Assembly: GCA_001574975.1 (NCBI GenBank) | Contig: KQ965847.1 | Span: 1-64,000, forward strand | Reading direction: 5' to 3' | Origin: Gonapodya prolifera JEL478 | Taxonomy: Eukaryota; Monoblepharomycota; Monoblepharidomycetes; Monoblepharidales; Gonapodyaceae | DNA length: 64,000 nucleotides | In this document: piece after piece, positions 1 through 8,746 of the stretch | Numbering within the stretch: position 1 is the stretch's first letter | How the letters are laid out: each line of letters begins with the position of its first letter | The notes under the pieces: model-generated | What the model saw: the letters and a program-made list of their open reading frames with translations, nothing else | Database searches by the model: none | What the model was told of the DNA's origin: nothing | Made by a program: the position numbers and the translations under genes

Positions 1-200
1 TTCGAATTTCGCCCATTCCTCCTGGTGGATTGACGGCGTCTTTGGTCCACGTCCCTGTGCCATCATTCCTTGTATGGGCGGAAAAACGCGCAACGTGGCG
101 CCCTGGTCCAACAAATGGTCAGAATGACCTGGGATTTCGAAGGGGAGTTGATGGGGAATGTGGGGAGTTTTTTGTGGGATCAGTTTGCTGAGATGGCTCT

Positions 201-1252
201 TTGCGCTCAAGGTGCCCAACAACAGTGTGCAAGTGTTCCCTAACCCTAACCCAGGCGAATGACAAACTGCGCCGGGATAACTGCAACCTGCGCGGCCTTG
301 CCGACGAGCTGGCGCGACGGCTCAAGGTGGTCGAGGCTACGCTAGCCAAGTCGCAGGCCGAGTGCGATGCGCTGCACTGGGCAAACCCTGCCCTCAACTC
401 ACAAGTCCTCTCGCTGCGCCAAAACCCTCAAACCAACGGGTTCGCTCCCCGCACGCTCACTTGTGAGGCGATCCCCCCGCCTGGCGGCGAGACCGGGGAG
501 GGGTCGGCGACAATGACGGTGAAGCAGGTGTTCCATGTCATGGGCAAGTTTGTGCCAAGGGATGAGGACAAGCTGGCACTGCAGTTTGGCCAAGAGGTGT
601 TTTGTATGGTGCTTTTTGAGGACAGGTGGGGTGCTGTGAGTGTCCTTTCTTCCCTTTTGTTCCTCCCTTTCCCTCCCGCGTTTGTGCTCATGCTCTGGTG
701 CCTTACCACATCCCCCCTTATGTCACCACCCTCCACCCACCGCAAAAAGCGCCTCAACCTCTCCACAACAATCTTTGGCCTGTTCCCCATGTCATGCCTC
801 TCCCCAATCCCGGCCCCGGCGCCCACTGAAGTCTTTTTCAACCGGCGCGTAGACTCGCTTCCCCACACATTCTGGAACGCGACAACCAGGACACACCGCT
901 ATCCCCGCTGTCACCAACGGCGCCCGGACAATCCCCGCGCTCGCAATACTCCCCACTGCTCATGCCGAGTGACATAACGCATGGAATCGTATCTGCGGAG
1001 GCGGCTGCTGGTACCAAACACCCCTCCCTCCCGTGCAAAATCCCCTCGGCGTGGTCACTCTCGCAGGCGCCTCCGCGGCCACAGGGGCCGGGGCATGGAC
1101 CCAGAAGTCCACCTATGGCGAGACGGAGTGTGGATTTTAGCGTGGGCGGAGTGGATGGACTTGGAGGTGGAGGCGGAGGTGGTGCGAACCAGGGAGCGAT
1201 GGGCGTGGAGGAGGCTAAGCTTAGGGGGTTGTTGGTCGCGATGGGGAGTTGA
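201..1252 (+). CDS. Coiled-coil / SH3-domain protein, 5' end unresolved
   Basis: A heptad-like, charged stretch (from QANDKLRRDNCNLRG on) is followed by a good SH3 core: PRDEDKLALQFGQEVF, then LFEDRWGA, an intron at about 636-749 (GTGAGT..AG), then RLNLSTTIFGLFP. The splice restores the SH3 pattern FEDGWGxGxN..FGxFP, which supports the intron. SH3 domains bind proline-rich ligands, often in signalling or actin complexes. Downstream the reading moves to another frame (LSPLSPTAPGQSPRSQYS) and ends in a serine/proline/glycine-rich tail with a GGGGGGG run, stopping at 1252. A second small intron or an indel near 800-840 must explain that change of frame. The true start is probably in an exon further left; 201 is only where this frame opens. 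The ligand and cell role are unknown. Confidence 0.6.
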
Positions 1253-1822
1253 TGTGATTCTCACTGGCGGGTTGGTGTGGGGGCGTTGAGGAGGGTTGGA
1301 GGTGATGGAGGTGGCAGGAAGAGGCGTGAATGCGCAAGTTAACGGTAGCTTTTTTTAAAAAAAAATTTGTTATTTGATGTGTTTGATTTTTTGGATGTGG
1401 CGTGGTGGTAGTAGACAGTGGAATTGAATATCATTATTTTCGCATTGCATCCTATTTTTCTTTCCGCCCCTTTGGGCCGTGTTTGAATGACCGGCGCAGC
1501 TGCGGCATCACTCAAAACGTTAATACAAGTCATAAGACGTAGTCGCCACGTGCAAAATCCCTTGTCGCCAAGAGTTGCCTCCGCCAGAGTTCATGCTCTG
1601 TTGGCGCGTGTGTGATTTAGTTCATTACATAACTAGTCCATAGGTTCTCGCAATAGCATTAACCCTAAATTGTAGATCGTGTGGACTATTCCCGTACAAT
1701 ACTAGTTTCTCCTGCTCAACACCGGTGCACTAAATACTGATCACGCACTCGAAATCCCTATCGCCAGCTCGGACGCGTTCATCTCCGTCTTCTGAGCAAC
1801 ACGAACGCAATCACTACAATCG
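1253..1822. other. Convergent intergenic spacer
   Basis: Lies between the ends of two convergent SH3 genes. It is AT-richer than the genes and contains a T/A run near 1350-1370. No gene, RNA or repeat is recognised in it. Confidence 0.5.
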
Positions 1823-3586
1823 TCAAAAGATCCAACGCGGTAAGCAGAGATGCAGTCGAATGCTCGACAACAACGTCACCCACATTGGCACCCTGCCAAG
1901 CCCGTCCGTGTTGAGATTTGTGCCCCACAACCACCCGTCCCTGAACGCCGTGCGCACTTTGAAGAGATGGCCTTTGGAAACGGCGACGTGTGTGGTGTCT
2001 GTTGGAGTGAACTGCGGCGGGCGCGAATCGTCGTGTAATGTAGTAAAGAAAAAAGGCTTTGGGGTGATGAAGACGTCGCTGTACTCACGTCGTAGTCAAC
2101 TGCAAGGATCGGTCCGTTCGAACCAAAGTCGTGTTCCTGGAGATGCGAGTTGCGCGAGCCCACCAACATTGCGAAAAGACCGCTTGGAGCCTGCGGTATG
2201 TGATCTTTAGCATATTTCCTCACGCTTAACGAAAACGTCATCTCAGACACGCACCTGATTTTCAGCGGGTGGTGCTGGCAATCCTGTTAGAGACGCAGGT
2301 GATACATTTCGGGATCCGTCGCGTATGGAAGGCAGTGGTGGCGGAACTGCTGCAAGAACAGGACTTGCCGGCGCCACAGCCGGGTAAACAGAAGGATTGG
2401 AGATGGGCGCCGGCAGCGACGTTGGAGTCACCACCATCATGTGTGGTGTGAATGGAGGCAAGGCAGTAGTGACCTGCACCGGTACTTCGTGTGATGGTGG
2501 TTTAGATGGGCATATCTTTTTCCTCATCACGACCAAGCCAATAATGATGAGGAGGCCCGCGACTCCGCCAACGGCCCCGCCGACTGCCCTTCCAATGATG
2601 TGGTCTCCAACCAATGACGTGGAAATTGCGTCGGAGCTGGAAGACGTTGGAGTCGGTAGTGGTGGATCATAAATTCCACTCGCATGAGGAGACAGGGACA
2701 CTGGACGACCCGCGATGCACGTCACATTGAGTGTATCGGGAGTGCAAATTGACGGTGGTCCAATCGGTAGCAAGTTGCCCAAGCACTGATATGTAACCTT
2801 TTTGGCGCATGTGTAGACTCCCAAATTGCTCTTACTGCTCTTATCGTACTCAGCGATTCTGCACTGAATTATTGGATATTCAGGCAACGTAGAAAACTCC
2901 ATGCGGCAATCCACGTTTCCAGTGAGGTTGTTTCCCTGAAGGAATACATCTTTAAGTTGAGTCAAATTCCAAAGCTCGGGGACAGGCCCCGTCAAGGAGT
3001 TGTTGGAAAGATCAAGCGTTTTCAAATTTGTGAGAGAGGAGAGCGGCGGTATGTCTCCGCTTAGGAAGTTGTTTCTCAATTCAAGGAGCGTGAGGTTGGA
3101 GAGGCCCTCCAGAGAAGGTATCCTCCCTGAGAACTTGTTGTTATAGAGAGCAACTTCCCGAAGATGTGGAAATCGTGATAAAGGTGGCAAGTTGCCGTCG
3201 AAATTGTTGTTATAAAGGTACAGTATTTGGAGCTTTGAGAGTCCTTCGAGGAACGCGATACCTCCGCTGAGCTGATGGCCACTAAGCTCCAGAAGTCGGA
3301 GTTCCGAGAGTGCCGACAAATCGGGAACGGGTCCCCGCAGCGCGAACCCTGTTAATGTGTAATCCAAGTTCCTAAAGCGCACCTCCGTGACGCGGCCGTC
3401 GTCGGTGCAGCCGAACCCCAGCGGCCCACAGCATTCGCCTGTCTGCCACAAATAGCGTCTGCCCGACTGCATGTACAGCTGCTCAAAGGGTGCGCAGTCC
3501 CGGGCCTGCGTCTGCGCGCCCGTGCGGGCTGCGAGGACCGCCGCGCACACTGCGACGCCAAGCCCGGCGCGCCATCCGGCTCGCAT
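1823..3586 (-). CDS. LRR - transmembrane - SH3 protein (receptor-like)
   Basis: Three exons join cleanly: 3586-2255, 2136-2089 and 2011-1823, all in phase 0, giving about 522 aa. Exon 1 starts with a signal peptide (hydrophobic core VAVCAAVLAA), then about six plant-type leucine-rich repeats with LxxLxLxxNxLxGxIP pattern (LTLLELRNNFLSGDIP, LKTLDLSNNSLTGPVP). A cysteine-containing stalk and one membrane helix (AGLLIIIGLVVM, near residues 330-355) follow, with basic residues just after it, so the C-terminus is cytoplasmic. A proline-rich linker leads to an SH3 domain split over exons 2-3: ILAVDYDFTPTD, FKVRTAFRDGWLWGTN, LGRVPMWV. The likely role is a cell-surface sensor or scaffold whose inner SH3 recruits partners; no kinase domain is present. 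The acceptor of exon 3 was chosen because it alone keeps the SH3 frame. Confidence 0.85.
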
Positions 3587-3956
3587 CGGTGCTGGTGCTT
3601 CGTCGACGGGGCTTTCCCTTTGTTCCGTTGCAGATGCGGCCGCGCTTTGGCCGCGCTTTGGCCGCGCGGGCCGCAGACATCCCGTCGGCCCGCGTTTGAA
3701 TGGCGTGTTGTGGTTTGCTGAGTTTCATTTTTGGCCTAGTGTGGACTGTGGCAGCAGGACATGGTGGAAGTGAAAACCGATTGCTTTTGACACTTGAAGT
3801 GTGGTAAAATGACAAAAATGCACATGCGCGAAAGGCGTTTAGCGCGTAGCGCGACGACCGCGCTCAACACCATGGTTTGGGGCCAGATACTTTCCAAAAT
3901 TTGAAATATCGTATCGGATAAACACTTCTCATCCGCTTTGACCCTGAGATCGGCAA

Positions 3957-3965
3957 TATAAAAGG
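3957..3965 (+). promoter_or_regulatory. TATA-like box at left edge of viral island
   Basis: TATAAAAGG lies in AT-rich DNA about 440 nt before the first island gene. A second similar motif, TTTAAAAGG near 4361, lies about 35-40 nt upstream of the ATG at 4402 and is the better promoter candidate for that gene. Assignment rests on motif and position only. Confidence 0.25.
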
Positions 3966-4032
3966 TGCGATTATTCTGCCGTAAATTTTTTACACTCAAA
4001 GTCCACTCCACTCGAACGCACACACTGAGACG

Positions 4033-4145
4033 CTGCGCGGCGTAAAAAATCGCGCAGTGACGCCTGACGGAGTGACGTCCCGGTGGCCGCTCGTATAACG
4101 AGCTTGGTATAGTGAACGGCTTCTACATATCCGTCGGAGCGGCAC
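4033..4145. other. Cluster of inverted repeats / stem-loops
   Basis: CTGCGCG (4033-4039) pairs perfectly with CGCGCAG (4051-4057). GTGGCCGCTC (4083-4092) pairs with GAGCGGCAC (4137-4145) with one bulge, enclosing a smaller stem ACGG/CCGT (4116-4119 with 4131-4134). GCTCG-TATAA-CGAGC (4088-4102) is an alternative hairpin. The cluster sits at the left edge of the viral island. It does not fold as a convincing tRNA. It could be a structured RNA, a terminator-like site or an end structure. Confidence 0.4.
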
Positions 4146-4401
4146 GGTTGGCTGGTCTGGGCTAGCGCTCTTTTAGAACCTAGCTGTCTAGGCCACAACC
4201 TGCTTCGCGACGCGACCAGAAGCGCAGCGCTTGCCTACCATCCAGACTGAACGCGTGGTCAGGTGGCAGTAGGGCAGGGTTATCTAACCACCCAATTGCA
4301 AACCTCTCTGTGTCCTGCTGCGAGTGCCAGGCAAACCTCTGACTTTTTTGGGGTCACGATTTAAAAGGAGCACATACTTTTTTTAAAGCGTGGAGAGAAT
4401 C

Positions 4402-5010
4402 ATGAGCAGGGTTAAATATAGTACGATAGGCGAGAGTGGGCTCTTTGTTATATACGTTTGCCCTGATATCGTCTGGATGGAAAATGGCACTGATGCGAAA
4501 GACGTGTCAGGCACTCCAAGTCTACCAGAAGGAATGTACGTAGGGAGTGTCGTTGACGGTAACATGGTCATTTATGATGCCATTGCGTCATTCCATCCGA
4601 AATCGACAGTGTGCGGTAACACGCCGAGCGAACGAATAAAAACACTCCCGGGTTGTGTAGCAGTGGCGGTGTATCATCAAGCTCGACCCGAGTTGAATTT
4701 CGATGTGTTGAAAATAATCGAGAGCATGGGGAAGAAGGTTGTGTCAGAAAGTGCGATATCAGCATTTGGCGAACGTATGAAATGTCACAACGTCGTGCGG
4801 GTCCGAAAGACGGATCTACCCGATGTGTACGAGACCGACAAGTGCTCTCTCGCCTTTATTCCAAACATGCAAACCAGCAAAAGAGTTAAAGATTTGTTCG
4901 CAGGGGTACCAGCTGGGGCTGACCTGCCACTGTTATGTCGATGGAACAATGTCCGAAAGAAGTGGACGCCGGTATGTCGGGTATACCCTACCTTAGTGAC
5001 GGGAACATGA
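4402..5010 (+). CDS. Viral-island protein of unknown function
   Basis: About 202 aa from the ATG at 4402 (MSRVKYSTIGESGLF), single exon, preceded by an AT-rich leader. It is a soluble mixed alpha/beta-looking protein with no membrane segment or signal peptide. Segments such as GSVVDGNMVIYDAIA and CRWNNVRKKWTPVCRV are well formed. The VDGNMVIYD stretch loosely recalls the DGE-type strand of nucleotidyltransferases such as capping enzymes, but no lysine active-site motif could be placed, so no function is claimed. Its 3' end overlaps the convergent ankyrin-type gene by about 23 nt, a compactness usual in viruses and unlike the host genes here. Confidence 0.55.
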   Translation: MSRVKYSTIGESGLFVIYVCPDIVWMENGTDAKDVSGTPSLPEGMYVGSVVDGNMVIYDAIASFHPKSTVCGNTPSERIKTLPGCVAVAVYHQARPELNFDVLKIIESMGKKVVSESAISAFGERMKCHNVVRVRKTDLPDVYETDKCSLAFIPNMQTSKRVKDLFAGVPAGADLPLLCRWNNVRKKWTPVCRVYPTLVTGT

Positions 5011-6379
5011 TTTTTAGAGTGGAATCAAATTGTATCCTGTCACGGCACACAAAATGAGTGAAAAGGCGTTCGCTGAGGACTTGGTCTTGACCTTGCAGAA
5101 GCATACGCATTACTTTCTTGGGCGTGCTATTTCGTATGAAGCCCTTTTCAAGATGATTAAAGACGGTTTCAAAAGCCCATTTTGTCGGTCGAATGCCCAT
5201 GTCTAAAACCTCTCGCAATAGCGTCGTATCACCACCAAAATCAAAGAAACTGGCTATGTGATTGAGAAAAATAGAAAAATCAAGCTGCTTTGAACGCCGA
5301 AATGCGGGGTCGCTCAGATACCGAAATGTCTTGACCGCTTTCCATCGCATGATCGCGCGAAATGCTTGATGTGCGTCTATCGGCTGTAGGAACGCATCGT
5401 CCAAGCAGCGCAACACATCAGTATCGTCACGTCTGATGCCAAAGACGTATGCATATGCAATGTCTCTGGGATCGAGTCGAGGGTGATATCGATTTAATAT
5501 TTCATGCGCGATGTCAACATGCCCTGCAGCGCAAGCGTATTGGAATCCAAGATTCAGAGTGCGAACGTCCAGTTGAACGTTCTCCATTATGTACTTGCAT
5601 ATAGCTATATGGCCTTGGGAGCAGGCTGCCGCAAAATGCGTTGTATGCTCATAAACCACCTCCTTATCTTCGTAAAGCAGTGCAAGAATTTCAAGACGTC
5701 CTAAATAGCACGCGACTGTAGCTGGGGTCTTCGTTTCGTGCATTTCTCGCTCTGGATGTTCCCATGCTTCAATATCGTCAATTAGGGTGTAGGGTGATCC
5801 TGACTCGCTGTCATCCTCGTCGTTCCCCTCGCTCCCCTCGTCGCTCATAGATTCATCCTCATCGCTCAAAGATTCAAACTCGTCATCTGAAGAATCGAGT
5901 GTCATGTCGTCGGGCGTAATTCTTTTTTTAGTGAGACTTGCGAATTCTTTGTACATATTTGCACGGTACGGAGATCCCAATAAAAGCCGCACGCAGTCAA
6001 TTCTATTTCCACATATCGCCGACACCACACACCAACGCAAATCACGTTGCGTAAAACCGTCTTCTTGGAAGCCGCGAACAAGAACGGGGATATGTCCTTC
6101 GAATGCTGCAACTCTCATTGTCCTGGGTAGATAATAGATGCGATCCACCATGTTTATAGGGTCGACTTGTGTCATCAAGTGTGGGTGTGAGTACACGGCA
6201 AAGTATGCATCCAACGTGCCATACTTTGCCAAGGCGCGCTCGATAATTCCGAATTGATCCATGCCGATCCGTAATAATCTACGCGTCAAACACTTTGTCG
6301 GAAATCCATAGCGGTAGTCGCATATATACGACATTATTTTGCAGATGATTTCGTCCGGAAATGAAGCAAATACGTCCAT
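4988..6379 (-). CDS. F-box-like / ankyrin-type protein, viral island
   Basis: 463 aa from an ATG, one exon. The N-terminus (MDVFASFPDEIICKIMSYI) matches the F-box pattern LPDEIxxxIxxYL. The rest is a solenoid of degenerate ankyrin-like helices: AAFEGHIPVLVRGF, AICGNRIDCVRLLL, ACYLGRLEILALLYEDKE, AACSQGHIAICKYIMEN, ACAAGHVDIAHEIL. An acidic, serine-rich insert (around residues 165-205) separates the first and second ankyrin groups. F-box plus ankyrin proteins are abundant in poxviruses and mimivirus-like giant viruses, where they redirect host SCF ubiquitin ligases. The gene converges on and overlaps the 4402-5010 gene and is 53 nt upstream of the next leftward gene stop. Family call is good; the target is unknown. 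Confidence 0.75.
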   Translation of the reverse strand: MDVFASFPDEIICKIMSYICDYRYGFPTKCLTRRLLRIGMDQFGIIERALAKYGTLDAYFAVYSHPHLMTQVDPINMVDRIYYLPRTMRVAAFEGHIPVLVRGFQEDGFTQRDLRWCVVSAICGNRIDCVRLLLGSPYRANMYKEFASLTKKRITPDDMTLDSSDDEFESLSDEDESMSDEGSEGNDEDDSESGSPYTLIDDIEAWEHPEREMHETKTPATVACYLGRLEILALLYEDKEVVYEHTTHFAAACSQGHIAICKYIMENVQLDVRTLNLGFQYACAAGHVDIAHEILNRYHPRLDPRDIAYAYVFGIRRDDTDVLRCLDDAFLQPIDAHQAFRAIMRWKAVKTFRYLSDPAFRRSKQLDFSIFLNHIASFFDFGGDTTLLREVLDMGIRPTKWAFETVFNHLEKGFIRNSTPKKVMRMLLQGQDQVLSERLFTHFVCRDRIQFDSTLKIMFPSLR

Positions 6380-6432
6380 TCTTTACATTACGCGAAAAAG
6401 TTTTACTGCGATTTTCTACTACCCCCAACCGC

Positions 6433-7371
6433 CTAGGCTTCTACGTCGCCATCACCATCATCATTCGGCTCTTCAAGCTCAGCTCGTCTGAGATCTTCCC
6501 GCTGAGAGTCGCGGTTCACATGTTTTCGTGAAAGCGCTTGCTCTCCTTGGCGCGCTTGCTCACCATGACGAGTATCAGCAAGTGGGCGGCTCATTTGATC
6601 CACCGGTTGCTCGGTGATTTTCTTGGTATCATCTACGGCGTCGCTCTGGCGACCGGAATCACTCTGGCGCACGCCGTCACTCTGACGCGCGCCGTCATTC
6701 CGTTCCTTCAGAGACACAAGATCTGGCGTACGTTGCAATCCCGCCCTCCGTGGGACTTCGACAACCGTCTTCAGATCTTCGCCATATGAGTCAGCAGTAA
6801 CCGGCTCAGGCAAAAATGGATCAACTGTGAGAAGAAGCTGCGTGACACTCAATACGAGTGCGAACGTGCCGGACTGAACTGCGACTCCTTGTATCGCGAA
6901 CATTGCAGAGACAGGGCTGGTGTTCGTCAACAAGTCCTCAAAAGAGAGCTTGTCATCAAGTTGACTGATGATCTGTGTCGTTCCCAACATCTTTGCAGAG
7001 AACGTGTGTGCGTCAGGACTCACAGTTGGACGATAAAGGGCTTTGATTTTATCCAGTGTCCCAATTGCTTGGCTTTTGTCTCTGCCAAAGAGCTCTGAGC
7101 GCTTCGAGTCAAGCTGCTTGATAACATGGTCGTCCAGGGCTCTGACGAAGGACGCAAAACCCCGGTTCCTCGAGACGTCAAACTCAATGATGGAAGAGCT
7201 CTTCTGTTGCGTCCGTATGAGGTTTTGCGCTTTTACAAAACAGAATACCTTTTTGTTCCCCACGGCGCGACTAATGTGGGATATCTGTCCGTGGTTTGTA
7301 GTGATAAGTGGCGAGAATCGCAAGTGCTGTTGGAACTGGAAGGTAGTGTAATCTTTTGGACCGATGATCAT
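6433..7371 (-). CDS. Viral-island protein with globular N-half and repetitive charged tail
   Basis: 312 aa from an ATG. Residues 1 to about 185 form a globular region (FVRALDDHVIKQLDSKRSEL, LYRPTVSPDAHTFSAKM, AIQGVAVQSGTFALVLSVTQ). The remainder is hydrophilic with short near-repeats (ARQSDGVRQSDSGRQSDA; HGEQARQGEQ) and an acidic end. The order of an N-terminal beta region, a helix with LDDxVxxxLxxxxxxxFG, a YRPxV strand and a late strand before the tail is reminiscent of a conserved uncharacterised NCLDV family (DUF5871 type). That resemblance is from memory of the pattern and is tentative. It sits 33 nt from the VLTF3 gene in the same direction, so the two may be expressed at the same stage. 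Confidence 0.5.
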   Translation of the reverse strand: MIIGPKDYTTFQFQQHLRFSPLITTNHGQISHISRAVGNKKVFCFVKAQNLIRTQQKSSSIIEFDVSRNRGFASFVRALDDHVIKQLDSKRSELFGRDKSQAIGTLDKIKALYRPTVSPDAHTFSAKMLGTTQIISQLDDKLSFEDLLTNTSPVSAMFAIQGVAVQSGTFALVLSVTQLLLTVDPFLPEPVTADSYGEDLKTVVEVPRRAGLQRTPDLVSLKERNDGARQSDGVRQSDSGRQSDAVDDTKKITEQPVDQMSRPLADTRHGEQARQGEQALSRKHVNRDSQREDLRRAELEEPNDDGDGDVEA

Positions 7372-7404
7372 TAATATATTCTACTGCACAAAAAAAAACC
7401 AAGA

Positions 7405-8193
7405 CTATAGCGTAGGCTTAAATTGCCAATTCAACTGCTCACACACGCGTTTGAAAGCTGCATCGTGTGCCCGGATGCGTTGATTTGTCTTCAACAGCGG
7501 AAAGAGACACAAGTACTCCGGCCAACCAAGGATTTCAGTGAATTTGTACATGAGATATCGCACATTAAGATTGCTTCGGCGGTCCTCCGGTTTCTCTCTT
7601 TCGTACACTTCAAGAAAACGTTCAAACATATGGCGCAGCATATCTTCCAGTTCATTGGGGAGCTGCTGTGGATCTTTCCCCGTTAGGCCCTTCCAGATGT
7701 ATGGAATATGATCGTAGTAGTTCGTGTATCCGAGATCAAGAAGAATTGTTCGAACAACGTCGTACGATATGCACCCCAAGTCCACTCCGGGGTTCTTGCG
7801 CACAAGCTCACGCCGAAGATCGTCCAGAATGCGCGGATCGATTTTGACGTTGCCTTTGGCCTGAAGATGCGCAAGGACATCGTTAAAGTGCGACGGTCGT
7901 CCATACGTAAAGGTAGCTGCCCGCGGTCGCTCTTGGATCTCCTTGTACGATAAATGCATATCCAGGTACCTTTGCACAATAAGTCCACACAGCGAGCAGA
8001 TAATATGTCCGCTCTCTTCAATGAAGCAATTCAGCCCTTGACATGAACTGCATCCAATGCAAAGAGTACTGCGATAAGTACGGAGTGAATCCGCGTTTTG
8101 GTATTGGAACTCACTTGACAAATGATTACCGGTATGTCCAAAAACATTGACGCTGATCGATTTATGCTCAGCGAAACAAACGTAATTTTGCAC
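7405..8193 (-). CDS. Poxvirus-type late transcription factor VLTF3-like protein
   Basis: About 260 aa. The N-terminal third holds a zinc ribbon (CIGCSSCQG, then CSLCGLIVQRYLD). The C-terminal two thirds carry the conserved VLTF3 pattern: YGRPSHFNDVLAHLQ, SYDVVRTILLDLGYTNYYDH, IPYIWKGLTGKDPQQLP, NVRYLMYKFTEILGWPEYL, LFPLLKTNQRIRAHDAAFKR, and the terminal CEQLNWQFKPT. VLTF3 (vaccinia A2L and NCLDV orthologues) drives transcription of late, mainly virion, genes with the viral RNA polymerase. The length agrees with the family. The start codon is unresolved. It is one of the few near-universal NCLDV marker genes, so it fixes the origin of the island. Confidence 0.92.
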   Translation of the reverse strand: MQNYVCFAEHKSISVNVFGHTGNHLSSEFQYQNADSLRTYRSTLCIGCSSCQGLNCFIEESGHIICSLCGLIVQRYLDMHLSYKEIQERPRAATFTYGRPSHFNDVLAHLQAKGNVKIDPRILDDLRRELVRKNPGVDLGCISYDVVRTILLDLGYTNYYDHIPYIWKGLTGKDPQQLPNELEDMLRHMFERFLEVYEREKPEDRRSNLNVRYLMYKFTEILGWPEYLCLFPLLKTNQRIRAHDAAFKRVCEQLNWQFKPTL

Positions 8194-8446
8194 AGGACCA
8201 TTTCAGGCTTCTTTCCGACCCGGAATCCAAGTCTCGCCCTCTCAACATTGTCATCAAGCTGTACTGCGTGGACGGTACGAATGTGATCAAGCTGTCTGAC
8301 GAAACAAACAAAGTAAGTTCGTTTTTTAGCGCGTGCTAGTGGCGACTGTTGAGTTCATTTTACCTTCGATTCTGTCGATTTCACATTAGTACATGGGTGA
8401 CGTAACAGCCGTGCAAAGGGCAAAGGAAGTATTTGGAATCGAATGA
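8165..8446 (+). CDS. Possible 3' exons of a host gene at the right island edge
   Basis: An open stretch (FRLLSDPESKSRPLNIVIKL, then DGTNVIKLSDETNK) runs into a good donor GTAAGT at 8313. An acceptor TTAG at 8388-8389 continues in phase with YMGDVTAVQRAKEVFGIE and a stop at 8446. The 76-nt intron is of host type, unlike the island genes. The 5' part would lie antisense to VLTF3 and is not visible, so this may be the stump of a host gene cut by the viral insertion. The family is not recognised. Confidence 0.35.
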
Positions 8447-8449
8447 TGT

Positions 8450-8746
8450 TATAGTGTAGATATTTTTGAATCACGCGCACGCGCACTACATAATAGCACG
8501 TTCTTTTCCGAGCACAATCTACATGAAGGCCCCCAGTCTAAGTTAGTTGAGTGATATGAAGTGCTATTTGTGATCGGTGAAAGTTGGGAAGCGTGGTATT
8601 GATTTCATTGTTGACAATTGGTCAGATAAAAGGGGCGGTATTTACTGCCGGCAGAAACATTTGCAAAAGGCTGTGTATTTTTACAACCTAAATTCCATTT
8701 TCGCATATCAATAACAGCATGATCAGAGGGAAGTAAGCTGGGACTT
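8450..8746. other. Right-edge spacer of the viral island
   Basis: AT-rich DNA without a gene. It carries ATAAAAGGGGCGG at about 8626 and TTTTTACAACCTAAATTCCA at 8678-8697, which resemble sequence at the left edge (3957-4015). See findings. Confidence 0.4.

Larger units (their letters stand above)
3900..8500. mobile_element. Endogenous giant-virus (NCLDV) fragment
   Basis: An AT-richer block without spliceosomal introns in its main genes, with four tightly packed open frames: one rightward (4402-5010) and three leftward (4988-6379, 6433-7371, 7405-8193). Gaps are 33-53 nt and one convergent end overlaps. One product is a clear VLTF3-type late transcription factor, a hallmark of NCLDVs; another has an F-box-like/ankyrin-type layout common in giant viruses. 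Host genes with introns lie on both sides. It is a small piece of a viral genome: no capsid, polymerase or packaging gene is seen here. The four genes are largely open, so the insertion is either fairly young or kept by selection. Edges are approximate; see the imperfect flanking repeat. A chimeric assembly join should be excluded. Confidence 0.75.

Noticed and set aside
235-262. CCCTAACCCTAACCC as an interstitial telomere repeat
   Set aside because: Only two and a half units, inside a coding-like region; too short to call.
4081-4170. tRNA-like sequence with GGTATAGTGA and a hairpin
   Set aside because: No proper acceptor stem, TpsiC arm or anticodon loop could be placed.
8132-8170. ATG-started rightward frame across the VLTF3 5' end
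   Set aside because: It does not stay in frame with the exon pair at 8165-8446 and ends quickly.
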